A DNA stretch of 64,000 nucleotides from an uncultured Eubacterium sp. (GCA_910584795.1 CAJUBZ010000002.1:124001-188000); one strand, 5' to 3'. Numbered from the stretch's first letter, positions 45,401 through 54,183 are shown. Notes: generated by a model not told the origin, from the sequence alone. Made by a program: numbers and translations.

Positions 45401-47005
45401 CCAGGAGTTAGTCTGATTTCGCCACCACCACATCATGATATTTATTCTATTGAGGATTTGGCACAGTTGATCTATGATTTGAAGAACTCAAACCGAGATG
45501 CCAGAATCTCAGTGAAGTTAGTATCAGAGGCAGGTGTCGGTACCGTGGCAGCAGGTGTTGCAAAGGCAGGTGCACAGGTGATTCTTGTTTCAGGTTTTGA
45601 TGGTGGCACAGGTGCAGCTCCGGAAAACTCTATCTACAATGCAGGGCTTCCTTGGGAATTAGGTCTTGCAGAAGCACATCAGACATTGATTGCCAATGGA
45701 CTACGACATAAGGTTATTGTAGAGACAGATGGTAAGTTAATGAGTGGTAGAGATGTAGCCATTGCAGCAATGCTTGGTGCAGAAGAATATGGATTTGCTA
45801 CAGCACCACTGGTAACAATGGGGTGTGTTATGATGAGAGTATGTAACCTTGATACCTGTCCGGTCGGTGTTGCTACACAGAATCCGGAACTTCGTAAGAA
45901 TTTTAAAGGAAAACCGGAATATGTTGTAAACTTTATGAAGTTTATTGCAGAAGAACTTCGTGAGTATATGGCAAAATTAGGTGTTAAGACATTGGATGAA
46001 CTGGTAGGTCGTGTTGATTTGCTAAAAGTAAAAGATGGTATTGATTCCAAGAGAGCTGCAGAAGTTGACCTTAGCAAGATATTAAATACTGATTTTGCGC
46101 AGGAGAGAGTTCAGTATCTGAAGAAGAATAAATATGATTTTGAATTAGAAAAAACAAAGGATATGACAGTCATTCTGCCAAAATTACAGAAAGCATTAAA
46201 TAGCAGGAAAGCTGCAACTGTTGAGGTAAATGTAACAAATATTGACCGGTCTCTTGGTACAATCTTTGGTTCAGAAATTACAAAGAAATATCAGGATACA
46301 TTAGAAGATGATATGTACACAGTGAAGGCTTATGGTGCGGGTGGACAGAGTTTTGGTGCATTTATTCCAAATGGTATGACAATGGAATTAACTGGAGACA
46401 GTAATGATTATCTTGGTAAAGGTTTATCAGGCGGTAAGATTATCGTGAAACCGCCAAAAGAGTCAACGTTCAAGCAGGACGAAAATATTATTATCGGTAA
46501 TGTGGCATTCTATGGTGCAACGAGTGGCAAGGCATTTATTAACGGTGTAGCCGGAGAGAGATTCTGTGTAAGAAACTCTGGTGTGACTGCAGTTGTCGAA
46601 GGAGTGGGAGATCATGGATGTGAATATATGACCGGTGGCTGTGTGGCTGTTATCGGAAAAGTAGGAAAGAACTTTGCAGCAGGTATGAGTGGGGGTGTTG
46701 CTTATGTTTTGGATGAAAATAATGATTTGTATAGAAAGACAAATAAGTCACTTGTGTCTACAGAGGAAGTGTCAAATAAGTATGATGTTTTAGAATTAAA
46801 GGGTATGATTGAAGAGCATGTGAAATACACAGATTCCGAAAAGGGAAAATTAGTCTTAGACAAATTTGAAGAGTATTTACCAAAATTTAAAAAGATTATA
46901 CCGTATGATTATAAAAAGATGCTGAAAACGATTGCAAAAATGGAACAGAAAGGTCTCAACCCTGAACAGGCGCAGATAGAAGCATTCTATGAGGCGACAA
47001 GATAG
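42458..47005 (+). CDS. gltB: Glutamate synthase large subunit
   Basis: 1515 residues. It transfers the amide of glutamine to 2-oxoglutarate. Class II glutaminase domain with nucleophile Cys25 (NCGIGAVV) exposed after propeptide removal; central domain; FMN-binding synthase domain with GEGGESIERL, GAKPGEGG and the 3Fe-4S motif CNLDTCPVGV; and the C-terminal beta-helix GXGXG domain (GKGLSGGKI). With GltD 12 bases downstream it forms the NADPH-dependent enzyme for ammonia assimilation. AAGGAGG precedes the start. Confidence 0.97.
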   Translation: MEHNVLFKKAEKNGLYDSRFEHDNCGIGAVVNIKGKRSHETVVNALKIVENLEHRAGKDAEGKTGDGVGIMLQISHKFFKKVTKPLGIHIGEEREYGVGMFFMPQDDLTCKSEMKMLEIITEKEGLEFLGWREVPVNPDVLGSRALECMPRIMQCFIKKPEDVEKGLAFDRKLYIVRRVFSHSNAGTYTVSMSSRTIVYKGMFLVDQLGPFFADLMDKSYESAIALVHSRFSTNTQPSWKRAHPNRFIVHNGEINTIRGNADNMLAREESMSSEYMQNSLQKVMPVVDVNGSDSAMLDNTLEFLVMNGVELPLAVMMCIPEPWEKNDTISQTKRDFYQYYATMMEPWDGPASILFTDGDYMGAILDRNGLRPSRYYITSDDQLILSSEVGVLDIAPEKIVVKERLRPGRMLLVDTVNGKLIDDDELKERYAVRRPYGEWLNNNLVYLRDINIPNVRVESFEKEELQRLQKNFGYTFEDLKRIIPMANNGIEATKAMGKDTPLAVLSKRNHPLFNYFKQLFAQVTNPPIDAIREEIVTSTSVYIGNDGNILEEQPENCNVLKIKHPILTNTDILKLKNIDKPGFKSAVVPIVYYKGINIEKAIEQVFVDVDKAHKDGANIIILSDRGVDEYHVQIPSLLAVSAVHQYLVRTKKRTTLSLVLESGEPRDVHHFATLLGYGASAINPYLAHETIKQMVEEEMINKDPYAAIDDYNGAVLGGIIKIASKMGISTIQSYQGSQIFEAIGISKEVVDKYFTGTVSRVEGITIKDIENGVEELHSRAFDPLGLDVDLTLESNGEHKARSGKEQHKYNPVTIHTLQQATWIDNYQLFKQYTHMIDEEMSPFHLRGLMDFSYPENGGISIDEVESAESIMKRFKTGAMSYGSISQEAHETMAIAMNMIGGRSNSGEGGESIERLSIGEDGLNKCSKIKQVASGRFGVTSRYLVSAEELQIKMAQGAKPGEGGHLPGKKVYPWVAKTRHSTPGVSLISPPPHHDIYSIEDLAQLIYDLKNSNRDARISVKLVSEAGVGTVAAGVAKAGAQVILVSGFDGGTGAAPENSIYNAGLPWELGLAEAHQTLIANGLRHKVIVETDGKLMSGRDVAIAAMLGAEEYGFATAPLVTMGCVMMRVCNLDTCPVGVATQNPELRKNFKGKPEYVVNFMKFIAEELREYMAKLGVKTLDELVGRVDLLKVKDGIDSKRAAEVDLSKILNTDFAQERVQYLKKNKYDFELEKTKDMTVILPKLQKALNSRKAATVEVNVTNIDRSLGTIFGSEITKKYQDTLEDDMYTVKAYGAGGQSFGAFIPNGMTMELTGDSNDYLGKGLSGGKIIVKPPKESTFKQDENIIIGNVAFYGATSGKAFINGVAGERFCVRNSGVTAVVEGVGDHGCEYMTGGCVAVIGKVGKNFAAGMSGGVAYVLDENNDLYRKTNKSLVSTEEVSNKYDVLELKGMIEEHVKYTDSEKGKLVLDKFEEYLPKFKKIIPYDYKKMLKTIAKMEQKGLNPEQAQIEAFYEATR

Positions 47006-47016
47006 GAGGTAGTAAA

Positions 47017-48507
47017 ATGGGAAAACCAACAGGATTTCTTGAATATGAAAGAGAAGATGCAAAAGCAGTTTCTCCAAAAGAAAGAATAAAAAACTTTAAT
47101 GAATTTCATGAACCGCTGTCCATGGAAAAGCAGAAATGTCAGGCTTCAAGATGTATGGAGTGTGGTGTGCCGTTTTGTCAGAGTGGACAGTTGATTTCAG
47201 GTATGGTGTCAGGATGTCCTCTAAACAATCTGATTCCGGAATGGAATGATTTATTATATATGGGAAATATGGAACAGGCATACGACAGACTTCATAAAAC
47301 AAATAATTTCCCAGAGTTCACTTCCCGTGTATGTCCGGCACTATGCGAGAAAGCATGTACATGTGGATTAAATGGGGAGGCAGTTTCTGTCAGAGCGAAC
47401 GAGCAGATGATTATTGAAAATGCATATGAGAAAGGATTTGCAAAAGCAAAAGCACCATCCGTGCGAACAGGAAAGAAAGTTGCAGTGATTGGTTCGGGTC
47501 CGTCCGGACTAGCAGTGGCAGACCAGTTAAATAAGAGAGGTCACAGTGTAACGGTCTATGAACGTGATGACAGAATCGGAGGACTGTTGATGTATGGTAT
47601 TCCAAATATGAAATTGGAGAAACATATTATTGATAGAAAAGTAAGCATAATGAAAGAAGAAGGTGTAGAGTTTATTACCGGTGTCGATGTTGGAAAAGAT
47701 GTGAAGGCTGAACAGCTTTTGAAAGAATATGATAAGGTAGTTCTTGCCTGTGGTTCAAGAAATGCAAGGGATATTAAGGCACCTGGGCGTGATGCAAAGG
47801 GTATTTATTTTGCAGTGGATTTTCTTACATCAACGACAAAGTCATTGCTCGATAATAATGGAAAATTAGCAGAGGGTACTTTTATTTCTGCAAAGGATAA
47901 GGATGTAGTTGTTATTGGTGGTGGTGACACAGGAAATGACTGTGTAGGAACGGCTATACGTCATGGTGCAAAGAGTGTGCAGCAGCTGGAAATAATGCCA
48001 AAAGCTCCGGACGAAAGACAGGAAGATAATCCCTGGCCTGAGTGGCCGAGAATCTGTAAGACAGATTATGGGCAGGAAGAAGCGATTGCTATATTTGGGG
48101 AAGATCCACGTGTATATCAGACAACAGTAAAAGAATTTGTGAAAGATAAAGACGGAAATTTATGTAAACTAGTCCTTGTAAAATTGGAAGCAATGAGAGA
48201 CGAAGAGACAGGTCGTATGAATATGGTAGAAATTAAAGATTCAGAGTATGAAATAGACTGTCAGTTAGTTCTGATTGCGGCAGGTTTTCTTGGTTCAGAA
48301 GATTATGTAACAAAAGCATTTAAGGTAGATACAGATCCTAGAACGAATGTTGCAACAATGCCTGGCAAATATGCTACAAGTGCAGAAAATGTATTCACAG
48401 CGGGTGATGTGCATAGGGGACAGTCATTGGTCGTATGGGCTATCAGAGAAGGAAGAGACTGCGCAAGAGAAGTAGACGAGGCACTGATGGGATATACAAA
48501 CGTATAG
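47017..48507 (+). CDS. gltD: Glutamate synthase small subunit
   Basis: 496 residues. It supplies electrons from NADPH to GltB. Two N-terminal 4Fe-4S cysteine sets (SRCMECGVPFC and CPALCEKACTC), the FAD dinucleotide fold GSGPSGLAVA, the NAD(P) fold GGGDTGNDCVG and a C-terminal FAD-closing GDVHRGQSLVV. The start is behind AGGAGGT. It ends before a strong terminator. Confidence 0.97.
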   Translation: MGKPTGFLEYEREDAKAVSPKERIKNFNEFHEPLSMEKQKCQASRCMECGVPFCQSGQLISGMVSGCPLNNLIPEWNDLLYMGNMEQAYDRLHKTNNFPEFTSRVCPALCEKACTCGLNGEAVSVRANEQMIIENAYEKGFAKAKAPSVRTGKKVAVIGSGPSGLAVADQLNKRGHSVTVYERDDRIGGLLMYGIPNMKLEKHIIDRKVSIMKEEGVEFITGVDVGKDVKAEQLLKEYDKVVLACGSRNARDIKAPGRDAKGIYFAVDFLTSTTKSLLDNNGKLAEGTFISAKDKDVVVIGGGDTGNDCVGTAIRHGAKSVQQLEIMPKAPDERQEDNPWPEWPRICKTDYGQEEAIAIFGEDPRVYQTTVKEFVKDKDGNLCKLVLVKLEAMRDEETGRMNMVEIKDSEYEIDCQLVLIAAGFLGSEDYVTKAFKVDTDPRTNVATMPGKYATSAENVFTAGDVHRGQSLVVWAIREGRDCAREVDEALMGYTNV

Positions 48508-48525
48508 AGGTAACGAGCAGTGCAT

Positions 48526-48584
48526 AAAAGAAAAGAGAAGACACATTCAAGCTTGCTTGAAAATGTGCCTTCTCTTTTCTTTTT
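48526..48584 (+). terminator. Long terminator after gltD
   Basis: An imperfect hairpin of about 27 bp running from AAAAGAAAAGAGAAG (48526-48540) through a TTG loop to the T-rich end at 48584. Confidence 0.9.
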
Positions 48585-48591
48585 ATATAGT

Positions 48592-48690
48592 GCGACAGCA
48601 CGCAGCGAGATGGAGTACAACGTGTGCCGAAATAAATTTCGGCACTGTCGCGGTATTCGCCGAATGAGTATGCTCGCATACTCACTTGGC
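48592..48690. repeat. GC-rich palindromic intergenic element
   Basis: GC-rich against an AT-rich background. It contains nested foldbacks: GCGACAG/CTGTCGC (48592-48598 with 48645-48651) enclosing a perfect 9-bp hairpin TGCCGAAAT/ATTTCGGCA (48625-48644), then a 14-bp imperfect hairpin with loop CTCG (48659-48672 with 48677-48690). It resembles intergenic REP- or BIME-like elements. No protein start is supported. Confidence 0.55.
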
Positions 48691-48870
48691 TCATTACTCG
48701 CGCAAATCGAGCTGGCACTGCAACCAAAAAGAATATATATAAAATGTTGCATAAACATGCAAAAAGAGATTGAACTGTGAAAGAATTCATGATAATATTT
48801 GAAGTGAAAGTACCTATGACAGGGTGGTAGCCTCCCAACTTTCTTCAAAAGAAAAATAGTAAGGATAAAT

Positions 48871-48967
48871 AAAAAAGCCTATCCTGTCGGCACACAGGAT
48901 AGGCAGTGCTCATAAGGGCACAAACCAATCTTGGGAGGCATCCACTTTGGAGTAGGTGCTTCCGTTA
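48871..48967 (-). ncRNA. Candidate small RNA with CCTCCC motif and terminator
   Basis: On the minus strand a promoter (TTGATA at 48997-49002, 17-base spacer, TAGTAT at 48974-48979) is followed by about 95 bases that fold: GGAAGCA/TGCCTCC stem with an inner TCCA/TGGA, a GTGC/GCAC hairpin, then a perfect 11-bp terminator stem (48877-48887 with 48894-48904) and six Us. The single-stranded or loop CCTCCC could pair with Shine-Dalgarno sequences. A second similar segment lies upstream at about 49016-49045. It encodes no protein of note. Confidence 0.5.
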
Positions 48968-48973
48968 ATTAGA

Positions 48974-49002
48974 TACTAACACTAGATTTCTAATATATCA
49001 AG
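48974..49002 (-). promoter_or_regulatory. Promoter of the candidate small RNA
   Basis: Minus strand: TTGATA (48997-49002), 17 bases, TAGTAT (48974-48979). Confidence 0.5.
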
Positions 49003-49184
49003 TGTTTTTTGATGATAGGGCACAGCCGCATTTTGGGAGGCTTCGGAAGAGGAGTTAAAGTTGTTTAATGTAGTTTTTTTATATAAGAAAAATGAAAAGT
49101 GGAGGGGAGATATATATTTGAATCATGTATTTTGAATTATTTAAATAAAATATTATGAATATGTATTTATGAAAAGAGTAAAAA

Positions 49185-49733
49185 ATGAGTGAAAACAAAC
49201 AAGTTATAAGCAACCCATGTAATTTCGCATCTGTTAAACCGGCAATGATGGAGATGCCGTATCCTGAACTTCAGGTAACAGAAAGAAATCAAAAATATGC
49301 GAACCTTCTTACAATGGATTATTGTGGAGGTGTATCAGAAATGACAGCCATAACACAATATATTAATCATGAAAGTAGAATGTCCGGACAAAGATGTGAT
49401 TTAGCCAAAGTGATTTTAGGAATTGCGATGGCAGAGATGATTCATTTACAGAAACTGGCTGAACTTATCTGGTTGTTAGGTGGAAATGTAGATTTTGTAG
49501 CACGTCAGCAAAATGGACAGCAGAGAATGTGGACACCGTCTTCTGTGAAGGTTTCAGATAATATAGAAAAAATGATTCAGCAGGATATAGAAGGGGAAAA
49601 AGGAGCTATTCAGCAATATAAAATGCATATGCAGATGATACAGGATATTCATGTAAATCGGGTTTTGCAAAGAATTATTCAGGATGAGGAGTATCATATA
49701 ATGTTATTGCAGGCAGCAATGAAAATGTGCTAA
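49185..49733 (+). CDS. Ferritin-like diiron protein
   Basis: 182 residues, a four-helix bundle with diiron-type ligands visible as E..H pairs (AEMIHLQKLAEL and DEEYHIMLL) and an EGEKGAIQQYK helix. It resembles rubrerythrin/manganese-catalase-related proteins, without a rubredoxin domain. It may store metal or remove peroxide in the cytosol; the exact reaction is unknown. A weak AGAG site precedes the start. A terminator follows. Confidence 0.8.
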   Translation: MSENKQVISNPCNFASVKPAMMEMPYPELQVTERNQKYANLLTMDYCGGVSEMTAITQYINHESRMSGQRCDLAKVILGIAMAEMIHLQKLAELIWLLGGNVDFVARQQNGQQRMWTPSSVKVSDNIEKMIQQDIEGEKGAIQQYKMHMQMIQDIHVNRVLQRIIQDEEYHIMLLQAAMKMC

Positions 49734-49845
49734 TGGTCATTGCAGAGTAAAAAAGTTCTATTTTTTAGACAATATAGTGAAAAGATGAAATATTACTATA
49801 GATATGGTAGAATGACTTTAAATGAAAAATGTATTGGCACAAATG

Positions 49846-49886
49846 AATTATAACCTGCTATATATTTTCTGATATGGGTTATAATT
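49846..49886 (+). terminator. Terminator after the ferritin-like gene
   Basis: Perfect 10-bp stem AATTATAACC/GGTTATAATT (49846-49855 with 49877-49886), then a T-rich stretch. Confidence 0.65.
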
Positions 49887-49930
49887 TGTTTGTGTAAATA
49901 AAAAACATACAAAGAGGAAAGAGAGTTAAA

Positions 49931-50905
49931 ATGATAAAGTTTGGAATTTTAGGAGCAGGACATATTGCCCATGCAATGGCTGGCACGATTGTACAGATGG
50001 AAGATGTTCAGATGTATGCAGTTGCATCCAGAAATTTAGAGAAAGCAGAAGTTTATAAGGAACAATATGGAATGGAAAAGGCATATGGTTCTTATGAGGA
50101 ATTAGCCGGAGATGATAGCGTTGATGTAATTTATATTGCAACGCCGCATTCATTTCATTATGAGCATGCCAAAATGTGTTTAGAATATGGAAAACATGTA
50201 TTGTGTGAAAAAGCATTTACGGCAAATGCAAAGCAGGCAAAAGAACTGATTGCGATTTCTGAAGCAAAAGGTTTGTTTTTAGGGGAAGCTATGTGGACAA
50301 GATTTATGCCATTAACAAAGAAACTGGTTCAGTTGTTGGAAGAAAAAGTTGTCGGTGATATTACTTTCATGACTGCTAATTTGAATTTTCCTATGATGCA
50401 TAAAGAAAGGCTGATGAGACCTGAGCTGGCAGGAGGAGCACTTTTGGATGTGGGAATTTATCCATTAACAATGGCATCAATTGTAATGGGAGATGAGATT
50501 GGTGATATCAGTGCTACGGCAATATTAACAGATGAAGGGATGGACAAAATGGGACAATATACCATCCGCTACAAAAATGGAACAATGGCAGATTTGAATT
50601 CCGGAATGTGTTCTTTTGGTGATGGAAGTGCTGTGATATATGGCACTTTGGGGCATATATTAGTAGAGGGAGTTAATTGTATACAGGGAATTAAGGTGTA
50701 TGATAGCAACTGGAACATTATAGAAGAAATAAGACAGGGCGAGCAGATTAGCGGGTATGAATACGAGGTAGAGGCTTGTGTAAGAGCAGTAGAGCAGGGG
50801 AAAACAGAATGTCCTGAAATGACACATAAGCAGACTATAAAGATGATGGAACTTATGGATGAAATAAGAGAAAAAATGGGAGTGAAGTATCCCTTTGAAA
50901 AATAG
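49931..50905 (+). CDS. Gfo/Idh/MocA-family oxidoreductase
   Basis: 324 residues. Rossmann NAD(P) site GILGAGHIAHAMAG at the N-terminus, the catalytic-type CEKAFTANAKQAKEL (EKP-like motif with Lys) at about residue 98, and a C-terminal alpha/beta domain with LLDVGIYPL. It probably oxidises or reduces a sugar, inositol or their derivatives; no sugar genes adjoin. AGAGGAAAG precedes the start, and an FMN-reductase-like gene follows 19 bases later. Confidence 0.92.
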   Translation: MIKFGILGAGHIAHAMAGTIVQMEDVQMYAVASRNLEKAEVYKEQYGMEKAYGSYEELAGDDSVDVIYIATPHSFHYEHAKMCLEYGKHVLCEKAFTANAKQAKELIAISEAKGLFLGEAMWTRFMPLTKKLVQLLEEKVVGDITFMTANLNFPMMHKERLMRPELAGGALLDVGIYPLTMASIVMGDEIGDISATAILTDEGMDKMGQYTIRYKNGTMADLNSGMCSFGDGSAVIYGTLGHILVEGVNCIQGIKVYDSNWNIIEEIRQGEQISGYEYEVEACVRAVEQGKTECPEMTHKQTIKMMELMDEIREKMGVKYPFEK

Positions 50906-50924
50906 AAAATAGAAAGGTATATAT

Positions 50925-51545
50925 ATGAAAGTTTTAATGTTTAATGGAAGTCCAAAAGCAAAAGGTTGTACATATACAGCGTTGGATGAAATGGCAAGGA
51001 TTTTAAATGAAGAGGGAATAGACACAGAAATTATGCATGTAGGTGCGAGTCCACAGGGGAGTTGTATGGGATGTTGTGGCTGTAGTGAAAGTGGAGAATG
51101 TGTATATGGCGGGGAAGTCGTGGAAGCTGCAAAAAAGCTACAGGAAGCAGATGGTGTTGTATTTGGCAGTCCGGTTCATTATGCATCAGTTAGTGGTAAT
51201 ATGATGGGATTTATGCACAGATTGGCATGGAGTGCAGGAAAATATTTAAAATATAAACCGGCAGCAATGGTTGTCAGTGCAAGAAGGGCTGGAACCACCA
51301 GTGCTCTTGATGAGATTGCAAAAGTTCCTGAATTTTATCATATGCCATTGATTAATGGAAATTATTGGCCAATGGTTCATGGAAATACCCCGGAAGATGT
51401 TATGAAGGATGAAGAGGGGTTGCAAATTGTAAGAAATATTGCCAGAAATATGGCATGGATATTAAAGTGTATTGAATTAGGAAAAGAAAATGGAGTCACA
51501 CATCCAGAAGAAGAAGCGAAGATAAAGACGAACTTTATTCGATAG
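50925..51545 (+). CDS. Flavodoxin-fold NAD(P)H-dependent FMN protein
   Basis: 206 residues of the NADPH-dependent FMN reductase / iron-sulfur flavoprotein group. FMN phosphate loop GSPKAKGCTYTAL, then a Cys-rich insertion (SCMGCCGCSESGEC, about 46-60) as in iron-sulfur flavoproteins, and the flavin-contacting GSPVHYASVS. It is likely an electron carrier or detoxifying reductase, co-transcribed with the oxidoreductase gene upstream. Confidence 0.9.
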   Translation: MKVLMFNGSPKAKGCTYTALDEMARILNEEGIDTEIMHVGASPQGSCMGCCGCSESGECVYGGEVVEAAKKLQEADGVVFGSPVHYASVSGNMMGFMHRLAWSAGKYLKYKPAAMVVSARRAGTTSALDEIAKVPEFYHMPLINGNYWPMVHGNTPEDVMKDEEGLQIVRNIARNMAWILKCIELGKENGVTHPEEEAKIKTNFIR

Positions 51546-51583
51546 AGACATAGATAATTCATACTATTGTCACAAAACATTTG

Positions 51584-51612
51584 TTGCATATCTCAGAGGT
51601 CTCGTTTATACT
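51584..51612 (+). promoter_or_regulatory. Promoter of the signal peptidase gene
   Basis: TTGCAT (51584-51589), 17-base spacer, TATACT (51607-51612). Confidence 0.6.
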
Positions 51613-51652
51613 ATTAATTGGTAATGAAAGACGAACAATGAAAGGACAGAAC

Positions 51653-52348
51653 ATGGAAGAAAATAATTTAGAGATTGAGAATATGAACGAAGAACAGGTG
51701 AATGTAGATGATACATATGTAGAAGAACAAAAGTCGGGTAAAAAAAGAAATGGCAAAAAGAAAGAAGAGTTCAATCTGAAAAAGGAAATCTTTAGCTGGA
51801 TTAAGATTTTTATTATTGCAGTAGTCATTGCCTTTGTTGTGAATAATTGCATTATTATGAATGCGAATGTACCATCAGGATCTATGATGAATACTATTTT
51901 AAAGGGAGACAGAATGATTGGTCTTAGAACAGCTTACTGGTTTTCTGATCCGGACAGAGGGGATATTGCTATCTTTGAAAATCCTGATTATAAAGAAAAT
52001 GGAAGTCTGGCAGAAGATAAGTATTATGTAAAACGCGTCATTGGATTGCCGGGAGATAAAGTGGTAATTAAAAACGCAAAGATTTATATTAATGATTCTG
52101 AGAAACCATTAAATGAATCTTATCTGCCGGAAGAGTGGTTATACGTAAATGGTGAAGACGAAGTCTTAGAATATAAAGTGCCAAAAGACTGTTATTTTAT
52201 GCTGGGAGATAACCGTAATAATTCTAATGATGCAAGATTCTGGACCAATACGTATGTAAAGAGAGATAAAATTCTGGCAAAAGCAGAATTCAAATATTGG
52301 TCAAATAAAAAAATTGATTTAGAAATGTTTGATAAAGCAACATATTAA
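51653..52348 (+). CDS. lepB: Signal peptidase I
   Basis: 231 residues. It cleaves signal peptides of exported proteins on the outer face of the membrane. An acidic and lysine-rich cytoplasmic tail of about 45 residues precedes one membrane helix (about 47-68). The Ser-Lys dyad is Ser77 (VPSGSMMNT) and Lys127 (YYVKRVIGLPGD), and the GDNRNNSNDAR box is near the C-terminus. AAAGGA sets the start at 51653. Confidence 0.95.
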   Translation: MEENNLEIENMNEEQVNVDDTYVEEQKSGKKRNGKKKEEFNLKKEIFSWIKIFIIAVVIAFVVNNCIIMNANVPSGSMMNTILKGDRMIGLRTAYWFSDPDRGDIAIFENPDYKENGSLAEDKYYVKRVIGLPGDKVVIKNAKIYINDSEKPLNESYLPEEWLYVNGEDEVLEYKVPKDCYFMLGDNRNNSNDARFWTNTYVKRDKILAKAEFKYWSNKKIDLEMFDKATY

Positions 52349-52354
52349 AATAAA

Positions 52355-52408
52355 AAAGGTAGTTATTCATTTACTGATAGATTCAGTGAAGTTTGAATAA
52401 TTACCTTT
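52355..52408. terminator. Bidirectional terminator
   Basis: A 15-bp stem (52355-52369 with 52394-52408, one G-U pair) with an inner ACTGA/TCAGT hairpin, between convergent genes. Confidence 0.85.
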
Positions 52409-52411
52409 TTC

Positions 52412-53173
52412 TTATTGGTGTAAAGCATATGTTACTGTGGAATCTTTTATTTGAAAACCTAATTTTCTGTATAAATTGTATGCCGGTGTATTCTCTTTAC
52501 TGACATGTAGTAAGGCACCGGTATACATATGAGATAAATCAAAAAGAATTTCCTGTAAAAACTGATATCCATATCCCTTACCACAATATTCTGTAAGGGT
52601 TTCTACATTGGAGATAAAAACGTAGTCATCATTAAATTTAGAAATGTTGCAGGATACAATCTCTATTCCCTCATTGACATAATGATATTGAGATGAATTG
52701 TCTGTAATAAGTTCAAAGTTGCCTGAGTTTTCAGGAGCAGTGAAAGTTTTTAACTGGACACTCATTAATAATTCTGTAGAGACATAAGAAAAATTATTTT
52801 TTTTCAAAAAATCAATACCAATCAGATTATTCGGGTGAACAGATATTTCAATATTGGAAATTTCATAATCATCTAAAAAGTTACCTAATAACTGTTGCCC
52901 TATGTGTTCACGTCTGTTATCAGGGTGTACAAAAATACTGATTTCTACGCTATTCGAATCAATGATGTAAACAGATAAAAATCCTAATAATTGTTCGTTT
53001 AATTTCGCATAATATAATCGGGGAGATTCAGAAAAAATATCAAACTCATCTTCTAGGCAATTGGAATGCTGTAAATTGTCATTGGTGCAGCATCTGTTGT
53101 ATAAATTATCACATTGTTGTTTTAATGAATGATTTAATTGTACTGTTTTAGAAAAAATATAATTTGATTTCAT
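52412..53173 (-). CDS. Tandem GNAT acetyltransferase
   Basis: 253 residues with two GNAT-like halves. The first half has HPDNRREHIGQQLL (acetyl-CoA loop, weaker glycine pattern); the second has VETLTEYCGKGYGYQFLQEI and ends KENTPAYNLYRKLGF, a complete GNAT core. Such fused forms resemble mycothiol synthase-like proteins, but mycothiol is not expected in Firmicutes, so the substrate is unknown. It converges on the signal peptidase gene. Confidence 0.85.
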   Translation of the reverse strand: MKSNYIFSKTVQLNHSLKQQCDNLYNRCCTNDNLQHSNCLEDEFDIFSESPRLYYAKLNEQLLGFLSVYIIDSNSVEISIFVHPDNRREHIGQQLLGNFLDDYEISNIEISVHPNNLIGIDFLKKNNFSYVSTELLMSVQLKTFTAPENSGNFELITDNSSQYHYVNEGIEIVSCNISKFNDDYVFISNVETLTEYCGKGYGYQFLQEILFDLSHMYTGALLHVSKENTPAYNLYRKLGFQIKDSTVTYALHQ

Positions 53174-53277
53174 AATATAATACCTCTTTTGGATTATAAC
53201 AAAGTCGATAGAAAAAATATAGTATGTGTGTTATATTTATATGGATTGCTGCGAATATATATAAAGGAGAAAAGGAT

Positions 53278-54183
53278 ATGCTTAAAATTGGTTCACATGT
53301 AGGAATGAGTGGAAAAGAGATGTTGTTGGGTTCGGCAAAGGAAGCCAAGTCTTATGACGCAAATGTGTTTATGGTGTATACAGGAGCACCACAGAATACG
53401 AGAAGAAAAGATGTTAGTGAATTGCGTATCGATGAGGCTCATGAGTATATGAAGAATAATGGAATCGAAGATATTATTATTCATGCTCCTTATATCATTA
53501 ATTTAGGAAATACGATAAAACCGGAAACGTATGAAATTGCAGAAATATTTCTGGCAAGTGAATTAGAACGAAGCAGTGCAATGGGAAGTCATGTAATGGT
53601 ATTACATCCGGGTGCTCATGTCGGTGCAGGAACAGAGGCGGGAATCGCACAGATTGTAAAAGGGATTAATAATGTTTTGACAAAGGACACAGATGTATAT
53701 ATTGCATTAGAGACAATGGCAGGAAAAGGCAGTGAAATTGGACGAAGTTTCGAAGAACTGGCAAAAATATATGATGGTGTCAAATACAATGAAAAACTGC
53801 GTGTATGTTTTGATACCTGTCACGTGAACGATAGCGGATATGATTTGGTAAATGATTTGAGTGGAACGTTGGAGCAGTTTGATAAAATCATCGGAACAGA
53901 ACAGATTGCTGTTTTTCACATTAATGATAGTAAAAATCCTTGTGGAGCAGGCAAGGACAGGCATGAAAATATCGGGTTCGGAAATATTGGATTTGATACA
54001 CTAAAAGAAATTATATATATGCAGGATTTTGAAAATATTCCCAAGATTCTTGAGACTCCTTATATCAAAGATCCCAATGATAAGAAAAAGTCATATGCAC
54101 CATATAAGTATGAGATTGAAATGATTCGAAAAGGTGAATTTAATCCTGAATTACAAAATATAATTTTAAAGAATAGCAGATAG
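53278..54183 (+). CDS. nfo: Deoxyribonuclease IV (endonuclease IV)
   Basis: 301 residues. It cleaves DNA 5' to abasic sites in base excision repair. TIM barrel with the trinuclear zinc ligands: HVGMSG near the N-terminus, [16 protein letters not shown] (Glu), [34 protein letters not shown] and LETPYI. Start 53278 follows AAAGGAG; an in-frame upstream Met lacks a site. Confidence 0.97.
   Translation: MLKIGSHVGMSGKEMLLGSAKEAKSYDANVFMVYTGAPQNTRRKDVSELRIDEAHEYMKNNGIEDIIIHAPYIINLGNTIKPETYEIAEIFLASELERSSAMGSHVMVLHPGAHVGAGTEAGIAQIVKGINNVLTKDTDVYIALETMAGKGSEIGRSFEELAKIYDGVKYNEKLRVCFDTCHVNDSGYDLVNDLSGTLEQFDKIIGTEQIAVFHINDSKNPCGAGKDRHENIGFGNIGFDTLKEIIYMQDFENIPKILETPYIKDPNDKKKSYAPYKYEIEMIRKGEFNPELQNIILKNSR

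Noticed and set aside
45679..46077. Minus-strand frame of 132 codons in gltB
   Set aside because: Shadow of gltB with no start site.
48520..48780. 86-residue plus-strand reading frame after gltD
   Set aside because: It runs through the gltD terminator and the palindromic element, has no ribosome site and has an unnatural composition.
48303..48848. Long minus-strand frames over the gltD end
   Set aside because: They mirror gltD coding bias and the terminator; no ribosome site or protein-like features.
48871..48967. c-di-GMP (GEMM-I) riboswitch on the plus strand
   Set aside because: GGCACAAACC is reminiscent, but the conserved tetraloop-receptor arrangement is missing and no gene follows in the right direction; the terminator points to the minus strand.
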